DNA from: an uncultured Pelagibacteraceae bacterium
GTDB taxonomy: Bacteria > Pseudomonadota > Alphaproteobacteria > Pelagibacterales > Pelagibacteraceae
DNA length: 42,511 bases
Assembly (NCBI GenBank): GCA_902619745.1
Contig: CACNFL010000010.1
Location: 1-42,511, forward strand
Direction of reading: 5' to 3'
This document shows positions 1 through 8,460 of the stretch, in pieces (within the stretch, counting starts at the first letter, position 1; each line of letters starts with the position of its first letter). The notes under the pieces were generated by a model. It was given only the letters and a program-made list of their open reading frames with translations, was not told the origin of the DNA and searched no databases. The position numbers were made by a program, and so were the translations under genes.

Positions 1-342
1 AATCCAAACATAATTTATCTCACTAATGTAAAAGCAGAAATAAAATTGAATAATTCAGATAACATTGTTATTGTTTCAGATTTTGGCAAATACAATGCTG
101 ATAATTTTGATACAATTTTTTCAATAAATGTAATAATTAAATATTTAGAAAATAAAATTACAAGTGAATATTTGGATTTTTCTATGAATAGAAATACAAT
201 GATAATTTCAAAAAATGTAATTTTTACTAATTTTGATAATATTCTTGAAGCAGACGTTATTGAAATGAACCTAAAAACAAAGGATACAAAAATATTTATG
301 CACGAAGAAAACAATCAGGTAAATATCAAAAACAAAAATTAA
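1..342 (+). CDS. LptC-like LPS-export protein, C-terminal part (5' truncated by window)
   Basis: The reading frame is open from base 1 and ends at TAA 340-342, so the start lies outside the window. The visible 113 residues are beta-strand-rich, with repeated short hydrophobic strands and turn residues, as in the LptA/LptC (OstA-like) fold. Such proteins form the periplasmic bridge that carries lipopolysaccharide from the inner-membrane LptBFG transporter. The assignment rests mainly on direct abutment with lptB: zero nucleotides separate the TAA from the next ATG. In many proteobacteria the order is lptC-lptA-lptB; here only one such protein precedes lptB. It could be LptA rather than LptC; the missing N-terminus (membrane anchor or signal peptide) would decide. 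Confidence 0.55.
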   Translation, partial: NPNIIYLTNVKAEIKLNNSDNIVIVSDFGKYNADNFDTIFSINVIIKYLENKITSEYLDFSMNRNTMIISKNVIFTNFDNILEADVIEMNLKTKDTKIFMHEENNQVNIKNKN

Positions 343-1119
343 ATGGCAATTATAAAAAAATTTCGAATTAAATCTTTTAAAAATATTAATTCAATCATTA
401 AGTTTGAAAATGTATCTATAGCTTATGGAAACAGAACAGTTCTTGATAATATCAATTTTACAATAAACGAAAAAACTATACATGGTTTGCTTGGTCCTAA
501 CGGTGCTGGTAAATCTACTCTTTACCATTTAATGACTGGTCTACTTAAACCAAAACAAGGTAAAATCTTGATAGATTCTAAAGATGTAACAAATTTTCCA
601 GTATATTTAAGGACAAAACAATATGGTATTGGCTATGTTCCTCAGTATGGTGGTGCGTTTGCAGATCTTACACTTCATGAAAATTTAAAAGCTATAAGTG
701 AAATCGTAATAGAAAGTAAAAATTTAAGATTAGAAAAAATTAATTATTTAATGTCAAAACTTGAGCTTGAGGGTCTTAAAGATATTAAAGCTAAACATCT
801 TTCTGGTGGTGAAAAAAAAAAATTAGTGATTGCACTATCATTATTAAGTAAACCAAAAATACTTTTACTTGATGAACCGTTTAGTGCTCTTGATGTATTA
901 ACAATTAAAATGTTGCAAGAGTTAATTGTAAGTTTACAGCAAGATAATAATATAACTATTTGTATCTGTGATCATATTGCTACATCACTCTTACAGATCG
1001 TGGATACGGCAATGATTTTAAGTAATGGAAAAATTATTGCACAAGACACACCTTCTAATTTAATTAAAGATATAGATGCAAAAAATGCATACTTTGGTGA
1101 TAATTTTAAAATAAATTAA
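343..1119 (+). CDS. lptB: LPS export ABC transporter ATP-binding protein LptB
   Basis: This cytoplasmic ATPase powers extraction of lipopolysaccharide from the inner membrane by the LptB2FGC complex. The 258-residue protein has a Walker A motif GPNGAGKST at residues 51-59, a Q-loop (VPQYGG), the ABC signature LSGGEKKK, Walker B ILLLDEP and a switch histidine (CDHIA). The ending YFGDNFKIN matches the family's typical C-terminal 'Y-G-x-x-F' tail. An N-terminal extension of about 18 residues precedes the first ABC strand. The gene starts immediately after the upstream stop and is followed 6 nt later by aroA, so it is probably cotranscribed with both. No LptF/LptG genes are present here. Confidence 0.9.
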   Translation: MAIIKKFRIKSFKNINSIIKFENVSIAYGNRTVLDNINFTINEKTIHGLLGPNGAGKSTLYHLMTGLLKPKQGKILIDSKDVTNFPVYLRTKQYGIGYVPQYGGAFADLTLHENLKAISEIVIESKNLRLEKINYLMSKLELEGLKDIKAKHLSGGEKKKLVIALSLLSKPKILLLDEPFSALDVLTIKMLQELIVSLQQDNNITICICDHIATSLLQIVDTAMILSNGKIIAQDTPSNLIKDIDAKNAYFGDNFKIN

Positions 1120-1125
1120 CCCAAA

Positions 1126-2445
1126 ATGTCAAATTCTTTAATAATAAAAAAAAAAATCAAAAATTTTAAAAAATCTATAACTGTTAGTGGTGATAAAAGT
1201 ATTAGTATTAGATGGGTCTTATTTTCATCACTATCTTATGGGACATCCAAAGCAAAAAATTTATTATTATCTGAAGATGTATTAGCTGCCATCAAAGCAG
1301 TTAATAAATTGGGTATTAAATCTGAATTAAAGAATAATGAATATAAAATCTACGGCAAAGGAATCAATGGGTTCGATTATAAAAAAAATATAACAATTAA
1401 TGCAAAAAATTCAGGAACATTAGCAAGACTTATACTTGGTTTTTTAATAAATTCTCCTTATGAAATAAAATTAATTGGTGATAAAAGTTTATCACAACGA
1501 GACTTTAAAAGAATTTCTGATCCTTTATCTAAATTTGGTGCAAAGTTTAAATTAAAAAAAAATAAAAATTTACCTCTTAAAATTCATGGGTCAAACAAAC
1601 TAAATCCTATAAATTATTTTGAAAAAAGAGGATCAGCACAATGCAAGAGCTCAATTATATTTGGGGGTATGAGATCGAAAGGAACTACCATAATCAAAGC
1701 AAAAAAATCAAGAAACCATACAGAACTATTATGTAAATATCTTAAATTACCTATTATTGTTAAAAATAAAAAAAATTATGACGAAATAAAAATTAAAAAA
1801 ACAAATTATATTAAACCTATAAATTATGAAATTCCATCAGATATAAGCTCTGGTGCTTTTTTCATTGCACTTACTGTTTTAATGCAAAATTCTAAACTTA
1901 CAATTCGTAACGTGAATGTTAACCCATCAAGAACAGGGATTATCACCATACTAAAAAAAATGGGTATAAAGATTATTTTTAAAAATAAGAGAATTTACAA
2001 AGGCGAAAAAAATGCAGATATCCAAATTCATAGTCCCAAACAAATAAAAGCAATAAATTGTCCTACAAAATTAAATAGTGGTGCTATTGATGAATTTTTG
2101 GTGATTTTTTTAGTAGCAGCAAAAGCAAAGGGCATATCTTATTTTAAAAACTTATCAGAATTAAATCAAAAGGAGAGTCCTAGATTAATATGGGGAGCAA
2201 AAATTTTGAACAAGATGGGAATTAAGACAATTTTAAATAAGGATTCAATAAAAATCTATGGAAATCCAAATTTAAAAATTAAAAAAAAAATTATAATTAA
2301 AAATTATTTAAAAGATCATAGAGTATTTATGGCAAGTGTAATAGCAGCATTATCATTTGGTGGTTATTGGAAAATTTATGACAAAACTTGCTTTAAGACG
2401 TCATTCCCTAATTTCTTAAAAATAATAAATGATTTTAAAAAATAG
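1126..2445 (+). CDS. aroA: 3-phosphoshikimate 1-carboxyvinyltransferase (EPSP synthase)
   Basis: This enzyme transfers the enolpyruvyl group of PEP to shikimate-3-phosphate, the sixth shikimate-pathway step, in the cytoplasm. The 439-residue length is normal. Visible conserved blocks are GDKSISIRW near the N-terminus (substrate Lys-Ser and Arg), NSGTLARL (the PEP/glyphosate loop with the Gly retained), GSAQCKSS (phosphate-binding Ser-Ala-Gln), IDEF and KESPR (catalytic Asp and Lys), and DHR plus TSFPNF at the C-terminus. The usual 'ELRxKESDR' reads ELNQKESPR and the usual 'RPM' reads RDF, so the protein is somewhat divergent. The stop TAG overlaps the GTG start of cmk by one base. Confidence 0.93.
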   Translation: MSNSLIIKKKIKNFKKSITVSGDKSISIRWVLFSSLSYGTSKAKNLLLSEDVLAAIKAVNKLGIKSELKNNEYKIYGKGINGFDYKKNITINAKNSGTLARLILGFLINSPYEIKLIGDKSLSQRDFKRISDPLSKFGAKFKLKKNKNLPLKIHGSNKLNPINYFEKRGSAQCKSSIIFGGMRSKGTTIIKAKKSRNHTELLCKYLKLPIIVKNKKNYDEIKIKKTNYIKPINYEIPSDISSGAFFIALTVLMQNSKLTIRNVNVNPSRTGIITILKKMGIKIIFKNKRIYKGEKNADIQIHSPKQIKAINCPTKLNSGAIDEFLVIFLVAAKAKGISYFKNLSELNQKESPRLIWGAKILNKMGIKTILNKDSIKIYGNPNLKIKKKIIIKNYLKDHRVFMASVIAALSFGGYWKIYDKTCFKTSFPNFLKIINDFKK

Positions 2446-3113
2446 TGAAAAAAAGAAAGAATATAATTAAAATCGCAATAGATTCACCTGCTGCTGCAGG
2501 AGCAGGCACCTTAGCAAAAGCTATATCAAAACATTATAATCTTTACTATTTAGATACAGGAAAAATCTACAGATTTATTGCATACATTAAATTAAAATTT
2601 CCAAATAAATTTAATTATTATTTTTTAAAATCCAAAATTAAATCACTTGGCAGTAAAGATCTCCAAAAAAAAATATTATTATCTAATGAAGTAGGTACTC
2701 AAGCCTCTATCATATCAAAAAATCAAAATATTCGAAAAATGGTACACTCTTTTCAGACAAATTTTGCATATAATCCACCTAAAAAATTTAAAGGGTCTTG
2801 CCTAGATGGTAGAGATATAACATATAAAATTATTCCAGATGCAGATTTTAAGTTTTTCATAACTGCTAATTTAAAAACTAGAGCTTTACGAAGATACAGA
2901 GAGCTTAAAAGACTAAATAAAAAAATTACCTATCTTGAGGTTATAAAAAGCATCAAAAAACGTGATAAAAGCGACTATAATAGAAAAATATCTCCGTTAA
3001 AGAAAACTAAAGATTCACTATTGATTAATACTACAAACCTTAATAAAAGGTCATGTTTTTTAAAAATAAAAAAAATAATAGACAAAAAATTAAAAATTAA
3101 TGGAAATATATAA
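2445..3113 (+). CDS. cmk: Cytidylate (CMP) kinase, altered P-loop
   Basis: This enzyme phosphorylates CMP and dCMP to the diphosphates using ATP. Recognisable family blocks are YLDTGKIYR (residues 35-43), DGRDITYKIIPDADFKFF and the arginine-rich lid region RALRRYRELK. The P-loop, normally DGPxxxGKGT, reads DSPAAAGAGT (residues 13-22): the Walker A lysine is Ala20 and the first glycine is Ser14. The GTG start at 2445 overlaps the aroA stop. The 3' end overlaps rpsA by 14 nt, and cmk-rpsA is a classic bacterial pair. The identity is firm from sequence and context; the catalytic consequence of the missing lysine is not known to me. Confidence 0.88.
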   Translation: MKKRKNIIKIAIDSPAAAGAGTLAKAISKHYNLYYLDTGKIYRFIAYIKLKFPNKFNYYFLKSKIKSLGSKDLQKKILLSNEVGTQASIISKNQNIRKMVHSFQTNFAYNPPKKFKGSCLDGRDITYKIIPDADFKFFITANLKTRALRRYRELKRLNKKITYLEVIKSIKKRDKSDYNRKISPLKKTKDSLLINTTNLNKRSCFLKIKKIIDKKLKINGNI

Positions 3114-4824
3114 AGACCTAACGACTTCCGCGTCAAAAGAATTCGAAAAACTACTAAACACCCAACTTTCAAAAATCCAGATTGAAGAGGGAAAAATTAT
3201 TGAGGGAAAAATTAATAAGATTACTGAAAAGTTTGTGTTCCTTTTTGTTGAGGGATTAAAATCTGAGCCTGTTTTGGATATAAATGAATTAAAGACTATG
3301 GGTCTTTCAGATAAGATTAAGGTTGGAGAAACTATTCCTGTATTACTGGAAAAAATAGAGGATAAAAATGGAGAGATTTTAGTTTCTGCTAGTAAAGCCC
3401 AAAAAATAAAAGGTTGGGATAAACTGGTTGAAGCCTATGAGAAAAATGAACCTATAATGGGAAAAATTACCTCAAAATGTAAAGGCGGATGCATTGTTGA
3501 GCATATAGATACTGGTTCTTTAATGTTCTTACCTGGCTCACAGATAAGTGACAAGCCACTTAAAGATATTAGTCATTTAATGAACGAACCTCAAAAGTTT
3601 GCATTAATTAAGTTAGATAAAGTTAGAGGGAATGCATGTGTATCTAGAAGAGAGATTATTTCCTCTTTCAAAAAAGAGGATAAAGCTAAAATCTTAGAAA
3701 AATATAAAGTGGGAGATATAATTAAAGGTGCAGAGGTTAAAGGTTATAGCAACTTTGGTTGTTTTTTTAATGTAAATGGAGAACTTGATGTATTAGTTCA
3801 TTTACAAGAGATTTCTTATTCTAGAGTAAATCACCCAGACGAAGTTTTTAATATAGGAGAAAAACATGATTTAAAGGTGATAAGTGTAGATAAAGAAAAA
3901 TTGCAAGTTGGATGTTCAGTTAAACAATTATCTCCAGATCCTTTTGAACATATTGAAAACTATGAATTAAATAAAATTTATAAGGTAAAAGTTGTTAAAT
4001 TAATGGACTTTGGTGCATTTTGTGAATTAGAACCTGGTTTAACTACTCTACTTCATTCAAGTGAACTTGGCTGGACAAAGAAAAATTTGTCAGCCAAGAA
4101 AATGTTTAAAGTTGGAGATGAAATAGACTGTGTGATAACAGAAATTGATAAGGAAAAAAGACGTGTAGCAATCTCTCATAGATTAACAAAAGAAAATCCA
4201 TTTGAGGAATTTAATAAAAAATATCCTGTAGATACAACAGTTGAAGGAGAAATAGTAAATAAAAATGAATATTCTTTATTTGTAAAATTTGAAGATTTAG
4301 ATGTAGATGCTTTTTTACACTGTAACGATCTTACATATTTAAATAATGGTGAAGAAGAATTAGCAAAGTATAAAAAAGGTGAAAAAATTAAGGTAAAAGT
4401 TTTAGAGATAAAACCTTCGGAACAAAAAATTAGAGTTGGATTAAAGCAAACCTTGCCTGATCCTTTTGAGTGGTTTAAAGATAAATCGATAAATCAAACT
4501 ATAACCGTAAAAGTTGTTTCAACTGACAACAAAGGTTTGGTAGTAAGACCAGAAGGATGTGATATCGATTTTCAAATTAAAAAATCAGCTATAGCAATAA
4601 ATGCTGCAGACGCAAGACCAAGTAGATGGACAGGTGGAGAGAAGTTGGATTGTGCCATAGCCGATCTAGATTTTAATAAACGTAAAGTAACATTAAGTAT
4701 AAAACTATTAGAAGAAATAGAGAAAAAAGAAGCACTAGAAAAATATGGTTCAGAAGGATCTGGAAAAAATCTTCCTTTCTCATCTCTATCTGAAGATTTG
4801 AAGAAAAAAGAAGAAGAAAAATAA
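3100..4824 (+). CDS. rpsA: 30S ribosomal protein S1
   Basis: S1 binds mRNA on the small subunit and helps load structured or leader-poor mRNAs. The 574-residue protein consists of six S1 (OB-fold) repeats, starting near residues 30, 115, 200, 288, 375 and 460. The repeats show motifs such as SNFGCFF, MDFGAFCEL and the segment ends 'VGDEI/KGEKI' with 'RVAISHR/RVGLKQ/KVTLSIK'. The tail is Lys/Glu-rich. The ATG at 3100 lies inside the end of cmk (14 nt overlap). ihfB follows, preserving the common cmk-rpsA-ihfB order. Confidence 0.95.
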   Translation: MEIYKDLTTSASKEFEKLLNTQLSKIQIEEGKIIEGKINKITEKFVFLFVEGLKSEPVLDINELKTMGLSDKIKVGETIPVLLEKIEDKNGEILVSASKAQKIKGWDKLVEAYEKNEPIMGKITSKCKGGCIVEHIDTGSLMFLPGSQISDKPLKDISHLMNEPQKFALIKLDKVRGNACVSRREIISSFKKEDKAKILEKYKVGDIIKGAEVKGYSNFGCFFNVNGELDVLVHLQEISYSRVNHPDEVFNIGEKHDLKVISVDKEKLQVGCSVKQLSPDPFEHIENYELNKIYKVKVVKLMDFGAFCELEPGLTTLLHSSELGWTKKNLSAKKMFKVGDEIDCVITEIDKEKRRVAISHRLTKENPFEEFNKKYPVDTTVEGEIVNKNEYSLFVKFEDLDVDAFLHCNDLTYLNNGEEELAKYKKGEKIKVKVLEIKPSEQKIRVGLKQTLPDPFEWFKDKSINQTITVKVVSTDNKGLVVRPEGCDIDFQIKKSAIAINAADARPSRWTGGEKLDCAIADLDFNKRKVTLSIKLLEEIEKKEALEKYGSEGSGKNLPFSSLSEDLKKKEEEK

Positions 4825-4839
4825 TAAAGTAGATCGAAA

Positions 4840-5133
4840 TTGGCTATTGTAAAATCAAAGCTTTTAAAACAACTTTCTAATAACTACCCAAATTTTCTTA
4901 AAAAAGATCTAGAAAAATTTACAAATATTATTTTATATGAGATTAAAAGAGCTCTTAAAAGAGGTGACAGAGTAGAGCTTAGAGGTTTTGGTATTTTTTC
5001 TACAAATACACAAAAAGCAAGAATATCTCGAAATCCAAAAACTGGAGAAAAAGTTAATACACCTGAAAAAAAAACAATTCACTTTAAAATGTCAAAAGAC
5101 TTGTTTAAAAAATTAAATGATAATGAAGAATAA
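4840..5133 (+). CDS. ihfB: Integration host factor beta-type (HU/IHF family) protein
   Basis: This is a 97-residue DNA-bending protein of the HU/IHF family. Visible signatures are the helical N-terminal half, the strand GDRVELRGFGIF and the DNA-clamp arm ARISRNPKTGEKV, with the intercalating Pro within RNPKTG. Its place directly after rpsA is typical of ihfB. The start appears to be TTG at 4840: there is no ATG or GTG upstream before the rpsA stop, and the next methionine lies deep in the fold. The end overlaps the beginning of pyrF. The IHF partner subunit (ihfA) is not in this window, so an HU-like homodimer cannot be excluded. Confidence 0.88.
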   Translation: MAIVKSKLLKQLSNNYPNFLKKDLEKFTNIILYEIKRALKRGDRVELRGFGIFSTNTQKARISRNPKTGEKVNTPEKKTIHFKMSKDLFKKLNDNEE

Positions 5134-5815
5134 AACTATATTTGTTGCATGTGACACCTCAAATTTAAGAAAAATCAAAAAAATAATTTCTCAAACAAAA
5201 ACAAATAAACTTAAAATTATTCCAAAATTTGGCCTGCAATTCTATTACTCAAAACATGGTAGAAAATTTTTAGAAAAAATTAAAGATGATTTCTGGTTAG
5301 ATTTAAAAATTAATGATATTCCACAAACAGCTTTATCTGCAATAGATAGTTTAAAAGATTTAAAAAATTGTAAATATATTACAATACACGCTAATGGTGG
5401 ATTGCAAATGATGAAGGCGGTAAAGAAAAAAGCAAAAAAAATAAATAAAAATTTAAAAGTATTGTGTGTTACAGTTTTAACAAGTCTCAATAATAAATCT
5501 TTAAAAGAAATTGGCCATACTAAAAGCGTTAAACAATTAGTTCTTGAACAAGTAGATCTTATAAAAAAATCAGGTTGTGATGGAATAGTTTGCTCAGCTC
5601 AAGAAGCCATGATGGTAAGAAAAAAATATAAAAGATTATTAATTATAACTCCAGGAATTAGATTACCAGGAGATAGTTTAAATGATCAAAAAAGAATAAT
5701 GACTCCACAAGAAGCTTTTAGAAATCAAGTTTCAGGAATTGTTATAGGAAGATCTCTTACAAGAGGTAATATAAAAAATAATACAAATAGACTTGTAGAT
5801 CATCTAAATAAATGA
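5117..5815 (+). CDS. pyrF: Orotidine 5'-phosphate decarboxylase
   Basis: This enzyme decarboxylates OMP to UMP in the last step of de novo pyrimidine synthesis. The TIM-barrel signature is clear: residues around LDLKINDIPQT contain the catalytic Asp-Lys-Asp array, followed by TIHANGG, TVLTSL and the phosphate-binding end IVIGRSLTRG. The length of 232 residues is normal. Two starts are possible, ATG 5117 (overlapping ihfB by 17 nt) or ATG 5123; neither has a strong ribosome-binding site. trpF overlaps its end by 4 nt. Confidence 0.93.
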   Translation: MIMKNKTIFVACDTSNLRKIKKIISQTKTNKLKIIPKFGLQFYYSKHGRKFLEKIKDDFWLDLKINDIPQTALSAIDSLKDLKNCKYITIHANGGLQMMKAVKKKAKKINKNLKVLCVTVLTSLNNKSLKEIGHTKSVKQLVLEQVDLIKKSGCDGIVCSAQEAMMVRKKYKRLLIITPGIRLPGDSLNDQKRIMTPQEAFRNQVSGIVIGRSLTRGNIKNNTNRLVDHLNK

Positions 5816-6441
5816 TCAAAGGTTCTAAAATTTGTGGAATAAAAGATTCTGATACTTTAAACTTTATAATAAATTATCCATACCCTCCAAATTTTATTGG
5901 TTTTATTTGTAATTATCCAAAAAGTTCCAGATATATTTCAATTAATGATCTAAAAAAATTGTTAAATGTTAAAAAAGGAAAAAGTGAATTTGTTGCTGTT
6001 TTGGTAAGACCAAACAATCAAATATTGGAGGAAATAAAAAGTTTACCTTTTGATTATTATCAGTTGTATGACTGCACTCCAGATGAAATTAAATTTATTA
6101 AACAAAAATATAAAAAAAAAATTATTACTGCTCTTACAATAAAAAACAAATCTGACGTTGATAATTACAAATTATATTATGACGTTACAGATATTTATTT
6201 ATTTGATAGTAAAGGATATGAAAAAAGTGAAGCATTTAACCATAATCTAATTAAAAATATTAAACTCAATAAAGAATTAATGTTGGCTGGTAATATAAAA
6301 TACAATGATAATCTTAAAAATTATGAAAAAATTGCTAATTATTTAGATTTATCTGGAGGCTTAGAAACTTCTGGACTAAAAGATACATCCAAAATAGAAA
6401 TTTTTTTAAATAATTTATATAAAGTTAAAAATGAAACTTAA
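5812..6441 (+). CDS. trpF: Phosphoribosylanthranilate isomerase
   Basis: This enzyme catalyses the Amadori rearrangement of N-(5-phosphoribosyl)anthranilate in tryptophan synthesis. The start KICGIKD carries the family's catalytic cysteine, and the C-terminal DLSGGLETSGLKD matches the phosphate-binding end of the barrel. The catalytic-acid region reads YLFDSKGYEKS, keeping the Asp but replacing the usual glycine-rich loop (GGTGxxFDW), so the protein is divergent. It has 209 residues. The ATG overlaps the pyrF stop (ATGA), and the end overlaps trpB by 11 nt, so trpF, trpB and trpA are very probably translationally coupled. Confidence 0.88.
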   Translation: MIKGSKICGIKDSDTLNFIINYPYPPNFIGFICNYPKSSRYISINDLKKLLNVKKGKSEFVAVLVRPNNQILEEIKSLPFDYYQLYDCTPDEIKFIKQKYKKKIITALTIKNKSDVDNYKLYYDVTDIYLFDSKGYEKSEAFNHNLIKNIKLNKELMLAGNIKYNDNLKNYEKIANYLDLSGGLETSGLKDTSKIEIFLNNLYKVKNET

Positions 6442-7660
6442 AAAAAATATTGCTTTAATTGATCAGCATGATCATTATGGTTTTTGGGGTGGTAAATTTG
6501 GAGGAAGTTTTATTCCTGAAACTTTAAAGAAACCTATAGAAGATTTAACAAAAGAGTTTTCAAAACTAAGAGGTAATAAAAAATTTTTAAAAAAAAGAGA
6601 TTATTATTTCAAGAATTATATAGGATCACCAACATCGTTTGTAAAATTAGAAAATTTGTCTAATCATTTGGGTGGTGCTCAAATATGGGCTAAAGTTGTA
6701 TCTGAGGCAAATGGTGGTGCTCATAAAATTTATAATGCAACTGTTCATGCTTTGATTTGTAAAGCAATGGGGAAAAAATATATAGTTGGCGACACAGGCG
6801 CAGGTTATGCTGGTAAAATGTTGAGTATGGCTGCTAAAAAATTTGGTCTGAAATGCAAAATTTTTATGGGTGCAAAAGATATCAAGAGACAAAAACCAAA
6901 CTGTGATGCTATGAGAAAAAATGGTGCTGAAATAATTCCTGTATATTCAGGTAGTCAAACCTTAGTCGATGCAGTCAGTGAGTGTATGAGATATTGGGTA
7001 TCAAATTGTGACACTACACATATGTGTGTAGGAAGTACAGTTGGTCCAAATATATTTGTAAAAATTTGTGGGTGGAGTACAGCACAAATTTCAAGAGAAT
7101 TAAAAATACAAATTAAACAAGAGTTCAAAAAAATTCCAAAAAAAATTAAATTAATTAATTGTGTTGGTGGTGGCAGCTCTGCTTATGGTTTTTGGAGTGA
7201 ATTTATAGATTTTAATAAATCACAAATAGAATTAATTGGAGTAGAGGCTGGTGGTCCAAAAAAATCTAAACTCCATGCCGCCCCTTTAAGTAGAAATGCA
7301 AAAATTGGAATTTTACATGGTGCAGCCTCATATGTTTGTCAAAATAATGAAGGTCAAATAAATGATACTGAGTCAATTAGTGCTGGTTTAGATTACCCAG
7401 GCGTAAGTCCAATACATTGTTTTTTAAAAGATACAAAGCGAGCAAGATACACTTATGCAACTGACGAAGAGGCTCTCAAAGCATATGTAATGGTAACTAA
7501 ATTTGAAAAACTTAATCCAAGTTTAGAACCTAGTCATGCATTTGCCGAAGCAATAAAAATTGCCCCAAAATTAAATAAAGATACGATAATAATTGTTAAC
7601 TCTTGTGGTGATGCAAAAAAAGATAGAGATATCTTAAGAGATAGACTAGGTAAAAATTAA
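6431..7660 (+). CDS. trpB: Tryptophan synthase beta chain, divergent active site
   Basis: By family and position (between trpF and trpA) this is the PLP-dependent beta subunit that joins indole and serine. Conserved features are GGKFGGSFIPE near the N-terminus, the PLP lysine in GGAHK (Lys99), MGAKDIKRQ, the phosphate cup GGGSS (residues 246-250) and SISAGLDYPG with the key Asp321. Several normally invariant positions differ by hand alignment to E. coli TrpB: the Arg-Glu-Asp before the Lys motif is Val-Val-Ser; Glu109 is Asp121; Gln114-His115 is Tyr-Ala; Lys167 is Val179; Asn236 is Ser250; Ser377 is Cys392. The length of 409 residues is normal. It may still make tryptophan, or it may be a TrpB-like enzyme with shifted chemistry. 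Confidence 0.82.
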   Translation: MKLKKNIALIDQHDHYGFWGGKFGGSFIPETLKKPIEDLTKEFSKLRGNKKFLKKRDYYFKNYIGSPTSFVKLENLSNHLGGAQIWAKVVSEANGGAHKIYNATVHALICKAMGKKYIVGDTGAGYAGKMLSMAAKKFGLKCKIFMGAKDIKRQKPNCDAMRKNGAEIIPVYSGSQTLVDAVSECMRYWVSNCDTTHMCVGSTVGPNIFVKICGWSTAQISRELKIQIKQEFKKIPKKIKLINCVGGGSSAYGFWSEFIDFNKSQIELIGVEAGGPKKSKLHAAPLSRNAKIGILHGAASYVCQNNEGQINDTESISAGLDYPGVSPIHCFLKDTKRARYTYATDEEALKAYVMVTKFEKLNPSLEPSHAFAEAIKIAPKLNKDTIIIVNSCGDAKKDRDILRDRLGKN

Positions 7661-8460
7661 TGAGTTCATTAATTAATAAAGCCTTCTCAGATGCAAAGAA
7701 TGAAAACAGGCCTGCACTACTTACTTATACAGTTGCCGGAGATAATAACAAAAAAAAATCCTTAGAAATATTAAAATCAATTTCTAATTATGTGGATATT
7801 TGTGAATTGGGTTTTCCACATAACACTCCAATAGCTGATGGTGGACAAATACAAACAAGTGCTTACCGAGCAATTAAAAATGGTATTAAAATTAATGATG
7901 TATTTTCAATCGCAAAAAATTTTAAAAAAATAAAAAAAAATAAACCAATTATACTGATGGGCTATTACAATATGATTTATCAATATAATGAAAATAAATT
8001 TTTAGAAAAATGTAAAAAATCGAAAGTCGATGGTTTAATAGTTGTAGATTTACCTTATCCTGAAAATAAAAATTTTGCATCAAAATGCAGAAATAAAGGA
8101 ATTAATTTTATTCAATTGGTTTCGCCAACAACTTCTAAGATAAGATTAAAAAAAATCATAAAAGATTCCCACGATATGATTTATTATATAAGCATGTTAT
8201 CTACAACAGGTGGAAAGCTTAAAGTATCTCCAAAGAAAATATTAGAAAAATACAATAAAATAAAAAAACAAAATAAATCAAAAAATGTCGTTATTGGCTT
8301 TGGTATTACAGAAAAAACAATCAAATCTTTAAAAAAAGCTGATGGTTTAGTGGTTGGTAGTGCAATTTGCAAGGAAATCTCTAAATCAATTGAAAAGAGA
8401 CAAAATGCTGTCACAAATGTTACTAATATCGTTAAAAGATTAAAAAATAAAATTCAATGA
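7660..8460 (+). CDS. trpA: Tryptophan synthase alpha chain, divergent loop 2
   Basis: The alpha chain cleaves indole-3-glycerol phosphate and channels indole to TrpB. The 266-residue TIM barrel keeps the catalytic Glu49 (CELGFP) and Asp60 (IADGG), the loop-6 Thr183-Gly184, and the phosphate-binding GFGI and GSAI motifs. Loop 2, usually PFSDP, reads PHNTP, so the Asp56 that salt-bridges to beta Lys167 in Salmonella/E. coli is Thr56. The partner position in the neighbouring TrpB is Val. The ATG overlaps the trpB stop by one base, and the gene overlaps accD by 4 nt. Confidence 0.87.
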   Translation: MSSLINKAFSDAKNENRPALLTYTVAGDNNKKKSLEILKSISNYVDICELGFPHNTPIADGGQIQTSAYRAIKNGIKINDVFSIAKNFKKIKKNKPIILMGYYNMIYQYNENKFLEKCKKSKVDGLIVVDLPYPENKNFASKCRNKGINFIQLVSPTTSKIRLKKIIKDSHDMIYYISMLSTTGGKLKVSPKKILEKYNKIKKQNKSKNVVIGFGITEKTIKSLKKADGLVVGSAICKEISKSIEKRQNAVTNVTNIVKRLKNKIQ

